Both the position numbers and the translations under genes were made by a program. This document shows, one piece after another, positions 34,710 through 46,463 of a DNA stretch of 64,000 bases; the first letter of the stretch is position 1, and every line of letters starts with the position of its first letter. The notes under the pieces are model-generated. The model did no database searches. It saw only the letters and a list, made by a program, of their open reading frames with translations, and was not told where the DNA came from. The DNA comes from Microcebus murinus (Eukaryota; Chordata; Mammalia; Primates; Cheirogaleidae). The stretch covers positions 15,811,537-15,875,536 of the forward strand of contig NC_134107.1 in NCBI RefSeq assembly GCF_040939455.1. Direction: 5' to 3'.

Positions 34710-36075
34710 GATGCCAGTTTGGGCTTGACAGATGTCTTGGCTATAAAAGTGAAATGGCATAAATTGATATCAATGTTATGTAACCAGGGCTAATTTGAGC
34801 CAGACTGTAGTGTTTGTGAAGTTTGTCTCTGACTGCATCGTCTCCTGCTCTGAAACTTTCTTCGTTCACTGTTGCCTTCTCCCTTTAACTTCTCAGGTGC
34901 TTGGAGCTTTCTCTCTCAGATCCTTACTGTATAAATGGCTGATGAAACGTAAAGCATAGCCTCCCTAAAAGTGAAAGTTTGCCATTTTAAAAGGAGACAA
35001 GCATTAAACTAACAGATGAGTTTCAGATGGTAGAATTCCAGGCATCCACATGAAAATAAGGTGAAGTTTGGAGGTTAAGAACCTCTCTCATGCCTAGAAC
35101 CTCTCTCAGTGCCTCTTTTTTCACAAACACTTTTTAGATTGCTTATTCCTTGGGTAGGGTCCAAGAGTAAGCAGCTTCTTCAGGAACTTGTTTCCCCCCC
35201 CCCTCTCCTCCTGGGAGCAAAGGTTCAAACATGGGTCAGAATACAAATCAGAGGATGTCATCAGAGCAGCAGAAGAGGAAAGGGGAGAATTGGGTTGAGT
35301 TTATGGAACAGCAGACAGACTAGAGTAATGCATGGAGAAGACATGCTGAAGAAGTCCCTCTCATCTGTCTTGGTCTTGCAGTTCCCGAAGGGTCCATGAA
35401 AAGAGTCTAAACATACCATTCACTTAAAAAGCAAATGCTGACTGACTGCCCTCAGCTTCTCCTTCCTGCCAGTCTATCCTCTAACTACTTTATATTTTGA
35501 TTTATTCTGGTTTGGATAGAGTCTAATCAGGCATATGTAGCTCCTTCTAATACCAAGATGCTCTGTAAAGAGACGGGAGAGAATTTGAAGCTGGCTTAAT
35601 CAACTAGGGCTCAAGATTACCATTCGTCCTAGAGCTGGAAGTGTGTGTTTGTGGGTACACATTTGAAGTGAGGAGATAAAGGAGATTGGAGAGAGGTGAT
35701 AACCCATGAGAATTGCTCCTCTAGTGAGTGTTAATATCATCAGCTTTGGGCAGTAGACATGGGGTTTTCAAATCTGTGGTTAGAGATGTGTTTAGGGAGA
35801 TGGCTTTCTATCTTTGCAGATGAATCACTGCACTTACTGCTAGAGAACATCTTTGTGAAGGAGGGAGAGCCAAATCCAAAACTCACAGCTCCATGAATTA
35901 ATCAATCATTGGGGTGTAAAGGGCACTTCCTCGTTGAGTTTTCTAAAATCAAAGGTAATTAATTTCCATCCCAGTGGTCAGTCCCTCAGATTCCCCAGGG
36001 TGGATCCAAGTTGGGATTTTCCTTTGTGGTCCAGGAGGAAAACACATGGAGAGTCTGGAAAACACAACAGGATAA
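34710..36075. repeat. Diverged duplicated segment, copy 1 (partner 41280-43830)
   Basis: Direct-orientation similarity to 41280-43830 is visible at several collinear points: 'ccagtttgggcttgacagat' versus 'ctagtttgagcttaacagat'; 'agatggtagaattccaggca' versus 'agatggtaaaattcaaggca'; 'gagagaatttgaagctggct' versus 'gagagcttgaagctggt'; 'ccatcccagtggtcagtccc' versus 'ccatcccagtggccaagtcc'. It ends about 600 bp past the OR5A1 3' end. No gene recognised inside; a 96-codon ORF at 35109-35399 is unsupported. Confidence 0.75.
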
Positions 36076-36179
36076 ACACTTGATCACCTTAAATATTGTC
36101 CTCTTCACTCCCCAAAACTTGTTAGCATAGATAATCTCATATTTGTTGAATTTCTGTTGTTTGCCAAGTGTCGTGCTGG

Positions 36180-36415
36180 ACATTTGGAGTCAGGAAGATC
36201 TGGGTGTGGATCAGAGTTCTTCCCCTTCCTTCTTGTGTGACCCTGAGCACACAAGTTTAGTTTTTCTTGCTGAGACCTCGTTTCCTTGTTTTGTGACACA
36301 GGGATAGTGCAGTGTGCATTGTAGCACTGCAATGAGTATTTAATTAAATAACTTTTGTGTCTGCTACATATTAAGTGCCCAATAAAGGAAAGTTATTGGG
36401 ATTATTATGAGAATA
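36180..36415 (+). repeat. MIR SINE relic
   Basis: MIR order on the plus strand: 'atttggagtcaggaagatct', 'tcttgtgtgaccctgagc', 'tgctacatattaagtgccca', 'ataaaggaaagttattggg'. Confidence 0.6.
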
Positions 36416-36645
36416 GGCTATTTGGGGGAGGTTTTTGCTGAGGAAATTTCTTCTCCTTTCTGGCTATCCATGGTGTGGTCAGTGGAAAGGTGACCATGAG
36501 GAAAGGTGAGAGGCATCTGGAGGGAGGAGTCTCCCATTTCAAATATGAGCACCGACTGTATCCCTTGCCTAAGGCAGAGATGGCAGTGATTCCTTGGATC
36601 ATTTAAGTCTGCAGCAGTTTGGAGAAATATGTTTCTCCCCATGGC

Positions 36646-37593
36646 CTAGAAAAACACTTTCTTCTTCTCCAGCACCTTCCACAGGGCATTTTTGATCTCT
36701 TTGTTTCTCAAACTGTAGATGAGAGGGTTCAGCATGGGGATCACCAGCGCATAGAACACAGATACCACCTTATCCCTGCCAGGTGAGTAGCTGGAGCTGG
36801 GTCGCAGGTACATGAAAAGGGCCGTCCCAAACAACAGCATCACCACCACCAGGTGCGAGGCACATGTGTTAAAGGCTTTCCATCTGCCTTCGGCTGAGCG
36901 GATCTTCAGGACAGCAGACACTATGTAACCATAGGAGATAAGGAGGATGAAGAATGATGTCCCCCCGACAGCGACCACCACAAAGAAATTCACCACCTGA
37001 CTGAAGAAGGTGTCAGAGCAAGACAGAGCCAGGATTGGCGGAAGGTCGCAGAAGAAGTGATTGATGACGTTGGGTCCGCAGAAGTGGAGTCGAAATATGG
37101 AGCTGGCCTGGATCAGGGAGCTCAGAAAGCCACCGATATAGGATCCAGCCACCATGCGTGTGCAGAGGCCCTGGGACATGATCGTGGTATAGCGAAGGGG
37201 GCTGGAGATGGCTGCGTGTCTGTCGTACGCCATGGCCGTCAGGAGGAAGCACTCGGTTAGACCCAGGCCCACAAAGAAAAAAAACTGGGTAGCACAGCCC
37301 ATGAACGAGATGGTCTTCTGCTCCTGGAAGGAGTCAGTGAGCATTTTGGGAGCCACTGTAGAAGAGTAGCAGATGTCAATGAAGGACAGGTTGCTGAGGA
37401 AGAAGTACATGGGTGTGTGCAGATGGGTGTCACCTTGGATCAGAAAGATGAGGGCCAGGTTCCAGGCCAGAGTCACTAAATAGATGCCCAGGAAGGTCAT
37501 GAAGAGGAGGGCCTGGAGTTCTGGATGATCTGTGAATCCCAGGAGAATGAACATGGTGACTGAGGAGCTGTTCCAGCCCTTGGTTGCGGACAT
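36646..37593 (-). CDS. OR5A1: Olfactory receptor OR5A1, 315 aa, intact
   Basis: Odorant GPCR; the human protein is the main receptor for beta-ionone (violet odor; established knowledge). The start is the ATG at 37591-37593 ([10 protein letters not shown]), because human OR5A1 begins MSITKAWNSS and the 315-aa length then matches; the open frame extends 17 codons further upstream but only to a TTG. Sequon at Asn8. Motifs: LHTPMY at 58-63, Cys100 and Cys182, MAYDRHAA at 121-128, KAFNTCASH at 239-247, PMLNPLIY at 286-293. Residue 183, right after the ECL2 cysteine, is Asp (codon GAC, plus-strand 37045-37047). The sensitive human form carries Asp183; Asn183 is the insensitive form. The DRY motif reads DRH (His126, codon at 37216-37218), which is unusual. 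A possible 3' splice site (TTATCCTCCCAG on the minus strand, ending at 37627) lies 34 bp before the ATG. Divergent from OR5A2, 14.5 kb away. Confidence 0.95.
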   Translation of the reverse strand: MSATKGWNSSSVTMFILLGFTDHPELQALLFMTFLGIYLVTLAWNLALIFLIQGDTHLHTPMYFFLSNLSFIDICYSSTVAPKMLTDSFQEQKTISFMGCATQFFFFVGLGLTECFLLTAMAYDRHAAISSPLRYTTIMSQGLCTRMVAGSYIGGFLSSLIQASSIFRLHFCGPNVINHFFCDLPPILALSCSDTFFSQVVNFFVVVAVGGTSFFILLISYGYIVSAVLKIRSAEGRWKAFNTCASHLVVVMLLFGTALFMYLRPSSSYSPGRDKVVSVFYALVIPMLNPLIYSLRNKEIKNALWKVLEKKKVFF

Positions 37594-37726
37594 ATTTCCC
37601 ACGGACCACTTGGACAAGAGGCAGACCTGGGAGGATAATGGCAACCCGTAACCCAGGTGGTGTCAACAAATAATTATGAAATGCATGAGAGGGAAGGCAG
37701 AGGATTACAGAGGGTTACAACTTTAT

Positions 37727-38063
37727 GCAAAGATTTTTTTTTTTTTGAGACAGAGTCTCACTTTGTTGCCCAGGCTAGAGTGAGTGCTGTGGTGTCAGCC
37801 TAGCTCACAGCAACCCCAATCTCCTGGGCTCAAGTGATCCTACTGACTCAGCCTCCCAAGTAGCTGGGACTACAGGCATGTGCCACCATGCCCGGCCAAT
37901 TTTTTTTGTATATACATTTTTAGTTGGTCAATTAATTTTTTTCTATTTTTAGTAGAGACAGGGTCTTGCTCAGGCTGGTTTTGAACTCCCAACCTTGAGC
38001 AATCTGCCCGCCTCGGCCTCCCAGAGTGCTAGGATTACAGGCGTGAGCCACCGCGCCTGGCCA
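37727..38063 (-). mobile_element. Alu SINE (strepsirrhine type), antisense, just upstream of OR5A1
   Basis: 'gagacagagtctcactttgt' after poly(T), the hallmark 'agttggtcaattaatttttt' near 37921, and an end at 'caccgcgcctggcc'. 'tgcaaagattttttt' occurs on both sides (37724 and 38065), the target duplication. It lies 130 bp upstream of the OR5A1 coding start, in the 5' flank of that gene. Confidence 0.94.
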
Positions 38064-38149
38064 GTGCAAAGATTTTTTTTTCCCTCTTTCTGTCTTGATC
38101 TCAGTGTCTCTCTCAAAGAAGGCAATTACAGTCATTGTCTTAAATATTA

Positions 38150-38401
38150 ATATTTAGGCAGTATAGCATAGCTGATAGGAGTTTAAACTTTGTCCCCAGA
38201 CTCCCTGGGATCAACTTCTGCCTCCACAGTTTCACTAGTTGTGTCACTTTGGGCAAGATACCTAATGTTTCTTGCTTCAATTTCCTTATCTTTAAAGCTG
38301 AATGATAGCACTTACTTTGTACATTTGCTTTAAGGATTAAATAAGGCAACATATGTAAAGTGCCTGACACATAATAAGTGGCCAGTGAGTTATTATTAGG
38401 A
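38150..38401 (+). repeat. MIR SINE
   Basis: Nearly complete MIR: 'ggcagtatagcatagctgat', 'tccccagactccctgggatc', 'gtgtcactttgggcaagata', 'taaagtgcctgacacataat'. Confidence 0.8.
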
Positions 38402-38674
38402 CAGTTCTGTATGCCCCGGATGAATTAGGTCTTGTGCTGCAATAACTATTCATCTAATTCACTCAAGTTTCAATATTAGAATGAAAAGATCAATGGGACT
38501 AAGTTCAGCTATATTAGTTGTAAGATGATCAATCAGACAGATAGAATTTTTTAATGGAAAGTATCAGACCACAAGTGTATACAAATGTTCTCAATTGCCA
38601 AATATTAGGTCAGAATATGCTAATGTAGTTCCAATTTCAAATGTGTGTCAGTCTAAGCCCTCTAAGCTGTTTGA

Positions 38675-38833
38675 TTGTTCATGAGTATGAGCTCTGGATC
38701 TAGACTTCCTGGATTCAATTCCCAGCCTCACTTAGTACATGTGTGACATTGGGTAGATCACTTGAACTCTCTATTTATCTCTGTAAAATTAGGGCTAATA
38801 TTAGCATTTACTTTGTCATAGGATCTATATCTA

Positions 38834-38864
<31 letters not shown>

Positions 38865-38935
38865 CCTTTGGAACATACCTGGCTTATAGTAAGTTTTCTA
38901 TAAGTGTTTATTGTTGCTGTTGTTATTTAAAGCCT
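38675..38935 (+). repeat. MIR SINE interrupted by a tetranucleotide repeat
   Basis: 'gagctctggatctagacttc', 'gtgacattgggtagatcact', then a (TCTA/TCTG)n tract at about 38828-38864, and then the MIR tail 'gaacatacctggcttatagt'. Confidence 0.7.
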
Positions 38936-40274
38936 AAGTTACAAAGTATCCTCAATCGAATTCTTTGAATTTTCAGTGCATGAAGCATCCTTCAAGAGCA
39001 GGAAATTGATTCCATAGAATCCACGTCAATAAGAACCATCACCCCCCTACACATCCACACTAAGTCTCAATCCACATTGACCAGAGGGAGTTGCTGTCAG
39101 TGGGCCTCTGAAGCTGAGTCCCTAACCCTATAGAAGATTCCAGGAAAGTGGTCAGAGGGCCTGGTGGCTCATGGTGAATGACCCTTAAAGGTTTGGGATA
39201 TATCTTGATCCTTTATTTGAAGATCAACAAAATTACCTTAAATGGTTCTTAAACTACATTGTAGCCTATGTATTTAAGTATAGTGAGTGTTATCAATTTA
39301 ATTTAATTTTTCAAAATGGAAATAAGTTATTTTATGAATTTAGAAGCAATATAAGAGAACTGCAAGATAATTTGATCAATACACCAATGTGAAATATTGA
39401 AACTAAAAATCATGTGTAGTTCCTGATCAATGCAAAAAAAAATTGGAATTGAACATCACAACATTCTAGCTCCTGAAATAACAACTCTTAATATTTTATT
39501 GTATACTTTTCATATACAAGTATATGTACACATGTGTGGGTGTTTGTGTCATAGTACACAAGCCTTAATAACTTGTATATACCATGGAAATCATTCTGAG
39601 ACAGTAACTTCACAATCTGGGAAGTAACACTTTCTCTATTTGCTCTGAATTTTTCTTGCTTAGTTTATGAGAGCCACTTCATTTTAGCATCGTGAGTTTT
39701 CACAAATCAATGCATATCTACTCATTGCCAGTTAAGGGCTCATTGACCTTCTTAACATTTTTCCTGGAACTTATACAGAGAGATGCCTTTGAAATTGGGC
39801 CCATCCTCTCTGATATCAGTAGTTTCTGCTACATATTTTTTAGTGCTAAACCCGTCAAATTTGGACAGTGAGAGAACATGAAGCTCCTTTTAGTCATCAC
39901 CATGGTGTCATCAGTTCAGAGTTTCAGATAATCCCTCCCTTAGTCCCAGTCTTATTGGGGTGACTTTAAGCTTTTCCCTATGTTCTCAGGTTATGCACCT
40001 TTTTGTGAAGGGTGGGTGGGCTTCCTAAATTCAAGAGAGGATTCTTTCCTTTGGAAGAAAAAGGAGGAACCTGCAGCAAACTTCGGCACAATTGAGTGCA
40101 GATGTAGAGCCACATGGAGACTTTGGTAGCTAAAACAGGAAGAGCTCTGCTGGAGCCCTCGCCCATCGTGTGTTGGGTCAGACAGTTAGCAAGGTAGACA
40201 CCTGAGGCCTGTGTTGTGATTCCAGGTCATCTGGGGCACCTGTTCAGGTCAGCAGAAAGGGGAGTGGGTAAGGT
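38936..40274. other. Intergenic between OR5A1 and OR5A2, unassigned
   Basis: No gene seen. Any promoter or 5' exon of OR5A1 or OR5A2 may lie in the 37.6-52.1 kb interval, but no specific element could be assigned. Confidence 0.35.
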
Positions 40275-40475
40275 GGTGGTTATGGTTCTGGGTAGACTTC
40301 AGGACAAGCCTAAACCTTACTTGCCAGCTGTGGAATCTTGGGCAACTCATTTAGCCTTTCTGAGTTTTGATTTTCTCATTTGTAAAATGGGGATGACAGT
40401 GATTACTTAACAGAGTTTGAGGATGGCTTAAGACAATAATGTCTAAAAGGCTCATGAATGTTTGCTTAACAAATT
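40275..40475 (+). repeat. MIR SINE relic
   Basis: 'gggtagacttcaggacaagc', 'gaatcttgggcaactcattt', 'tcatttgtaaaatggggatg' and 'ggctcatgaatgtttgctta' are in MIR order. Confidence 0.7.
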
Positions 40476-41279
40476 GGGACTGTGACTGCTCCCAGCAGCA
40501 ATTATTCCTTAAAAAATTATTTATAGAACTGACCCTTATTTTGGAAACACTTCCTCCTCATGGGATAGGCTGAAGTGTGCTTATCTTATAAAAATAAGGA
40601 GTTCCCTAGTGGACCATGCAGATTTATAAGAAGTATTAATATTTAGGAGCAAGGTTGAGGGATTTTATGATTTGAGGGTTGATGGGTTAACTGAAAGTCT
40701 GTTTTGAATGTTGCTATCAGGAAGGAGAACTTTCCTATATAAGGACGAGATTTTCCAGCCCCAGAAACAGAAAGTGAAGCTGGACAAATTGACACAAAAG
40801 GAAAAGCATATGTTGAGTTTTATACCCACATAGGGGAATCTTATTCTAGAACATTAAAGAGAAGGGCTGTAGGGAATGCTCTATTTCACTGGAGTCTGCT
40901 CCTGAAGAGGTGCTTCTTCTGAAGAGAGTAAGGATGTCTCCCTAACTCTTGCAGCAAACTTGGGGAGGCTCAGTGGGGTCTGAGTCTGGACTCTCTATAG
41001 TTCTATGATACAGGTAAAATCAACACCAGGCCTATTTTACACAGCTGAAGAGGAAGAATCTGAGAGGTTTGGTGATCTTAGATTCATAGACGCTGGAACT
41101 GCGTCTTTATGGGTAACAGCCTTGAAGGCCATGTGAAGATTCAATAATGCAGTAAAAATAAGCACCTACCACAGTCCATGCATGTAGAAGACACTCTGCA
41201 ATTGGTAGGGACTTACAGAGTTGATTTATGACTCAGCTCATTTTCCATCAAATATCTGCCAGAAAGTGTTAAACTTTAT
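40476..41279. other. Intergenic, unassigned
   Basis: About 41020-41095 may be a very diverged antisense MIR. Otherwise nothing recognised. Confidence 0.35.
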
Positions 41280-43830
41280 AACCAAGTTGCCTAGTTTGAG
41301 CTTAACAGATGCAGTTGGTGATGGAGGGGAAAAATGGAATAATGATGAGGAGAACCTCAGCCATACTGGGGAGTGGGTCGTGTACTGGGATTTCCCCACA
41401 AGTCCCCACCTGGGCTCACTCCTTCACTTCCTGAAGCCTCCTCTCTCACCCCTGCAGGTGCTCAATGCTCTCAAGATCTTGCTTTTCTAGGGCTTTCTTT
41501 CATGTGAAGGTACAAATGATTGATGAAACTGAAAGAGTCCCTCTCAATGTAGGGTGACAATTTAAAAGGGGCCAAGACTTTAATCCAAGAATTAAGATTT
41601 AGATGGTAAAATTCAAGGCATCGTTAGATAAGAGAAGGAGGGTTTTGGAGTTGGGAGCTCTTTGCAATGTCTGGATTATAGACCTTCCACATTACTTTTA
41701 AGACTACTTACTAATGATTGGGACTGTGTTCAAAGGCATAGAAATTCCATTGGAAATTTTATTCCCCTTTAATTCTTTTGCTAGTTGCAAGGGCTCAAAA
41801 TATTCCATCCAGGAAGCCCATCAAAGGAGCAGTAACGCAGAACCAAGGTTGGGCTGTGATTCCAGAATAGGGCTTTAAAAAAGTCTCACTTTGCAGCCTC
41901 ACTCAGATTATCACAATGTGCAAATTTTCCTCTTTAGAGCAAACTTGGTGTTTGAAAAGACCGGTTTAATGTTTGTTTTACATTTGCATTTAATATCATG
42001 CTAGATTTAATTTTCACAAAATTTTTAATAAACAATTAACACATTTATAAAGTTAATCATTCAATTCATCATGGTTTTCTGAAGAGTTTTTAAAAATGCC
42101 ACTGAATATTTAAGAATCAACTGATTATCAGTGGAAGAGATCATGTATTTCTTTTAGCTCTCTTTTAGTAATATGGGCCACTTATGACACAATATAGAAT
42201 AGAATCTGGATTATAGCACATTTCAATTAATAAAACACTGCAATGAAAAAAAACCACTGCAATGGGGAACTATTCAACTGATAAATTGGGAGCATAGTAT
42301 TATCTGAGGCAGATAACAGAACTTAATGTAAATCCTGAAATTCTGTAGGTTATCTTGAATTTCAATTTTGAATTGAATTAAAGAAAGCTCAAATGTGAAA
42401 AAATGAGTAATGTGAGCTTATGTTTAATCTCTAAGTTTGATTTTGCCTTATTCTACGTAAGTACATAAATTATAGTCAGCAATGCTTGAAAACAAAAAAG
42501 TATACGGCAGACCTTTTGCAAAGTATAGCACTAAAAAGAAATGAGTTGTCAAGCCATGAAAAGACATAGCTAAACCATAAATGCATTTTACTAATTGAAA
42601 GAAAACAATCTGAAAAGGCTACATACTGTATGATTCCAAATATATGACATTCTGGAAGAGGCAAACCTATGGAGACAGTAAGAAATTGGTGGTGGTTATG
42701 GGTCAGAGGGAGGTAGGTGGGAAGAGACAGAGCATAGAGGATTTTTAAAGCAGGAAAATGATTTTGTCAGGTACCGTAATGGTGGGTACATATCATTATG
42801 CATTTGTCCAAACCCATGGCATGTACCACACAAGAGTGAATCCTAATGCAAACTATGGACTTTGGGTGTCAATTTAGAATCATCAATTGTAACAGATGTA
42901 CCACACTGGTGGAGGTTTTGGTCATGGAGAAGGCTGTGTGTATGTGGGCACAGGAAATATATGGGAAATCTCTGTACTTTCTGCTCCATATTGCTGTGAA
43001 CCTAAAACTGCTCTAAAAAAATAAAGTCTATTTTTTAAAAGTACAAAAAAAAAAAAAAGATTGGGCTGAATTTAGGAAAAGGCAGATAGTATTGAGTTAT
43101 ATAGGGAGAAACCTAAAAGCCAAAGAACTCCTTGATCATCTTTATGAGCTTGTAGATATAGGGAGCTCTATAAAGTGAGATTAATATCGACATGAAGACA
43201 GAGAAGATGAATGACCACACTTACCCTCTCCCTCCTGATCTGTCTGCCCTTTAGCTGATACCTGTATTAAAGTGTCCTGTTTTGGAAGAAGTTTAATCAG
43301 GCTTCAGTGGCTGTTTCCAATACCCAAAGTGCTAATGAGTTTGGAGAGAGCTTGAAGCTGGTTTGTTCATCAAGGATCAACATATCCTCTTGGTGCATAG
43401 AAAGTGTGTTTGTGGACAAAGTAACAGAGGTAAAAGGTATACAAAAAGGAGAGGGACATTGTAATCTTTAAGAAGCTCTTCTGGTATCTGCTAACATTTG
43501 CATTTGGGGTCCTTTTGGAAGAGTGTTTCAAAACTAGGGTTGGGGGTGAATTTCCAAGAGGTTTTTTCCTCTCTCCTTAGAGATGTTTTGTTACATTTGC
43601 CCTTGAGGGTCCTTTTGAAAGAGAAAGGAATGCATCACCCAAACTTCACAGCTTTGTAGTTAATTGCTCTCTAGGGTTGTCTAGAACACAGACTCACAAA
43701 AATGCTCCAAAGACAATGCTTATTAAACTCCATCCCAGTGGCCAAGTCCTCTGATCCTCTAAAGCTAATCAAGATGTCTTCTGGGAGTACATGAGGAAGA
43801 AACTCAGGATAGCAGTGGAATGGACAGGAT
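41280..43830. repeat. Diverged duplicated segment, copy 2, split by an old L1
   Basis: Collinear with 34710-36075 (landmarks given there). It is longer because an L1M 3' end (42470-43060) and other material interrupt it; after the L1 the similarity resumes with 'attgggctgaatttaggaa' versus 'attgggttgagtttatgga'. In copy 1 the segment is followed by OR5A1; in copy 2 it is followed by L1 sequence, so no second OR is seen. ORF 41221-41490 is not supported. Confidence 0.7.
42470..43060 (+). mobile_element. Old L1 (L1M-age) 3' end
   Basis: 'gctacatactgtatgattcc', 'tggtggttatgggtcagagg', 'tgtaccacacaagagtgaat', 'caaactatggactttgggtg' and a final poly(A) (43044-43058) give the L1M 3' UTR order. Confidence 0.8.
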
Positions 43831-44069
43831 ATACACCTACTCTACAGAAGAAAGCAAGATTGCCTACACATAAATATTCATTTACTAACCCCTTCCATTT
43901 CTTCATAGACCCTGTTTGGCCTGAAGTATGTCACCAGAATGGGATCTCAACCTTCTTGAACTCCTACTATGGACCATTTGGTAGTTGTTCTATTTTTAAT
44001 TTTTTGAGAAACCTTCACAATGTTTTTGATAATGGATATACACACTATATACTATGTTTAAACTTTTTT

Positions 44070-44421
44070 TTAGTGTCAAAATATTAAGGGGGTACAAATA
44101 TTTTTATTACATGGATACCTTGTATAATGCTTAAGTCAGGCTTTCAGTATGCCCATCACCAGAATAATGTTCATTGGACCCAATAGATAAGTTTTTACCC
44201 CTCATAATCCTTCCACCCTTCCTCCTCCTAGGTTTCCCATGTCCTTTACATTTCTTTGTGCCCACGTGTACCCTTTGTTTTGCTCTCAATTATTAGTGAG
44301 TAGTAGTGTCTTTTCTTCTATTCCTGAGATAACTTCGCTTAGGATAATGGTCTCCAGTTCCATTCAAGTTGCGACAAAAGACATTATTTCATTCCTTTAT
44401 ATGCTGAGTAGTACAAGGTAT

Positions 44422-44455
<34 letters not shown>

Positions 44456-44862
44456 CAAATTTTCTTTATCCACTGATGAATTGATGAATATTTAGTTTTA
44501 TTTCATTGCTTTGCAATTGTGAATTGTGCTGTGATAAACATTTGAGTGAAAGTGTCTTTTTGATAAAATGACTTCATTTGGATAGATACACAGCAGTGGG
44601 ATTGCTGGATCCAATGGTAGGCCTACATTTATTTCTTTGAGGAATATCCATACTGTTTTCCATAGAGATTGCACTAATTTGCAGTCCCACCAATAGTGAA
44701 TAAGTGTTCCTTTCTCTCTGCATGCATGCCAGCCTCTGTTGTTTTTTGACTTTTTAATAATGGAAATTCTGACAGAGGTAAGGTGGTATTTAATTGTGGT
44801 TTTAATTTGCATTTCCCTGATGAGTAATGATATTGTACATTTTTCATATGTTTGTTGGCCAT
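44070..44862 (-). mobile_element. L1 3' end, antisense, containing a (TG)n tract
   Basis: 'aaaatattaagggggtacaa', 'catcaccagaataatgttca', then a (TG)n tract at about 44418-44454, and then the ORF2-end complement 'ttgcagtcccaccaatagtg', 'ttaatttgcatttccctgat'. Antisense ORFs 44498-44862 are degenerate L1 ORF2. Confidence 0.8.
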
Positions 44863-45785
44863 TTTGATGTCTTCATTTTAATTTCAGATTGAGTTTATTT
44901 GGGTCCTTTCTCCTCTATTTATGATTAATCTAGCTAGAAGTCTATCAATTTTGTTGATCTTTTCAAAGAACCAAGCTTTTGTTTCATTGATCCTTTGTAT
45001 TTGTTGTTGTTGTTGTTTCCAATTCATTTATTTCTCCTCTGATCATTGCTATTTCTTTTCTTCTGCTAGCTTGGTTTGTTCTTCTTCTTCTTGGTTTGTT
45101 CTTCTTTCTCTTCATCCTGAAAGTATGACATTAGGTTGTTAATATATGATCTTTCTGTCTTTTTGATGGAAGCATTTAAGGTTATGAATTTGCCTCTTGA
45201 CACTGCTTTTACTGTATCCCATAAATTTTGGATGCTTGTGTCATGATTGTTGTTTAGTTCAAAATCTTTTTTTTAAATTTGAAAACATTATGGTGGTACA
45301 AATGTTTTTGGTTACATGGATTGCTTTTGTAATGCTTGAGTCAGGGTTATAAGTGTGCCCATCACCCACATGGTGTTCATTGTACCCGTTAAGTAGGTTT
45401 TCACCCATTCCTCTCTTCTCCCTTCTGTTTGATTTCGACTGTGTTTTTCTTCTCTCTGTGCACATGTGTACTTATTGGTTTAGTTCCAATTTAATAGTGA
45501 GTACAGTTTTAAAAATCTTTTGATTTCCATTTTATTTCCATCATTGACCCAAGGATCATTCAGCAGCTGGCTGTGTAATTTCCATGACTGTGTAAATTGG
45601 AGAGTTTCTCTTGGATTTGATTTCTAGTTTTACTGCACTGTGATGTGAGAAGATTCATGGAATAATTTTGATTTTTCTCAATTTGTTGAGACTTGTTTTG
45701 TGGACTAACAAAATTAGTCATTATACAAGGAACCCATGTAACAAAAACATTTGTACCCCTGTAATATTTTGAAATAAAAAGTAAT
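44863..45785 (-). mobile_element. L1 ORF2 fragment, antisense, with nested L1 3' pieces
   Basis: 44865-45266 and 45509-45705 are ORF2 complement ('gatcttttcaaagaaccaag', 'tactgtatcccataaatttt', 'ccaaggatcattcagcagct'). A separate antisense L1 3' end is inserted at about 45268-45508 ('gaaaacattatggtggtaca', 'gtgcccatcacccacatggt'). At 45706-45785 an L1 3' end in the sense orientation follows ('catgtaacaaaaacatttgt', 'acccctgtaatattttgaa'). Confidence 0.7.
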
Positions 45786-46447
45786 ATATTTTAAATGTCA
45801 TAAATACAATAAATATATCATAAGATATACTGAAAAAGGTATTTTTATTTTATTTAGGAATCAGAACTTAAAATTTCCTAGTGATTCCTTTTCAGTTTAA
45901 GTCATACCTAGCAATTCCAAGAGAGTTTAATATTTTTAAGTATTTTTCAGGAGATAAAGTTTACATTATTTATAAATAATTAGTGTTTATGATAACATTA
46001 AGTACATGAATAATAAAAATGACACTGGTATCAAAGGTAATTATTTATTTAAAAATATTTTGCCAAGAATGGCTAAAAATAAAAGTCTTTTTTAAAACTA
46101 TGTCTTTTTTAAAACCATATAGTTAGCTGGTATTTAATACAAATATATAGTTAGTATGGGACAACAATAATATAGATTATATGTTATTTATAATAAACTG
46201 GTATCAAAATATCACAGCTGGAGGTGTTTCTTCTGAGACAAATGATAGCCCCTCACATTTGAAAAGTTCTTATATAATGGTTTTCAAATATGAGGTTGTA
46301 TATCCTATGACCCTCACACAGCCATACAATGAAGATACATGGTACAATGCTTGGAGTGCAGTGAGCATATAATGTGTTTGATGATGATCAATCACTGTTG
46401 CAATGCTGGGGCTTCATGTGGATTTTAGCCCCTAGAGGTCACCTCTT
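45786..46447. other. Intergenic, very AT-rich
   Basis: Nothing recognised; short direct repeats such as 'gtcttttttaaaac' at 46085 and 46102. Confidence 0.35.
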
Positions 46448-46463
46448 AAAACTGGTCCTACAA

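Noticed and set aside
37594..37644. 17-codon amino-terminal extension of OR5A1
   Set aside because: The extension begins at TTG, not ATG, and lies across a probable 3' splice site. The ATG at 37593 gives the 315-aa length and start of the human protein.
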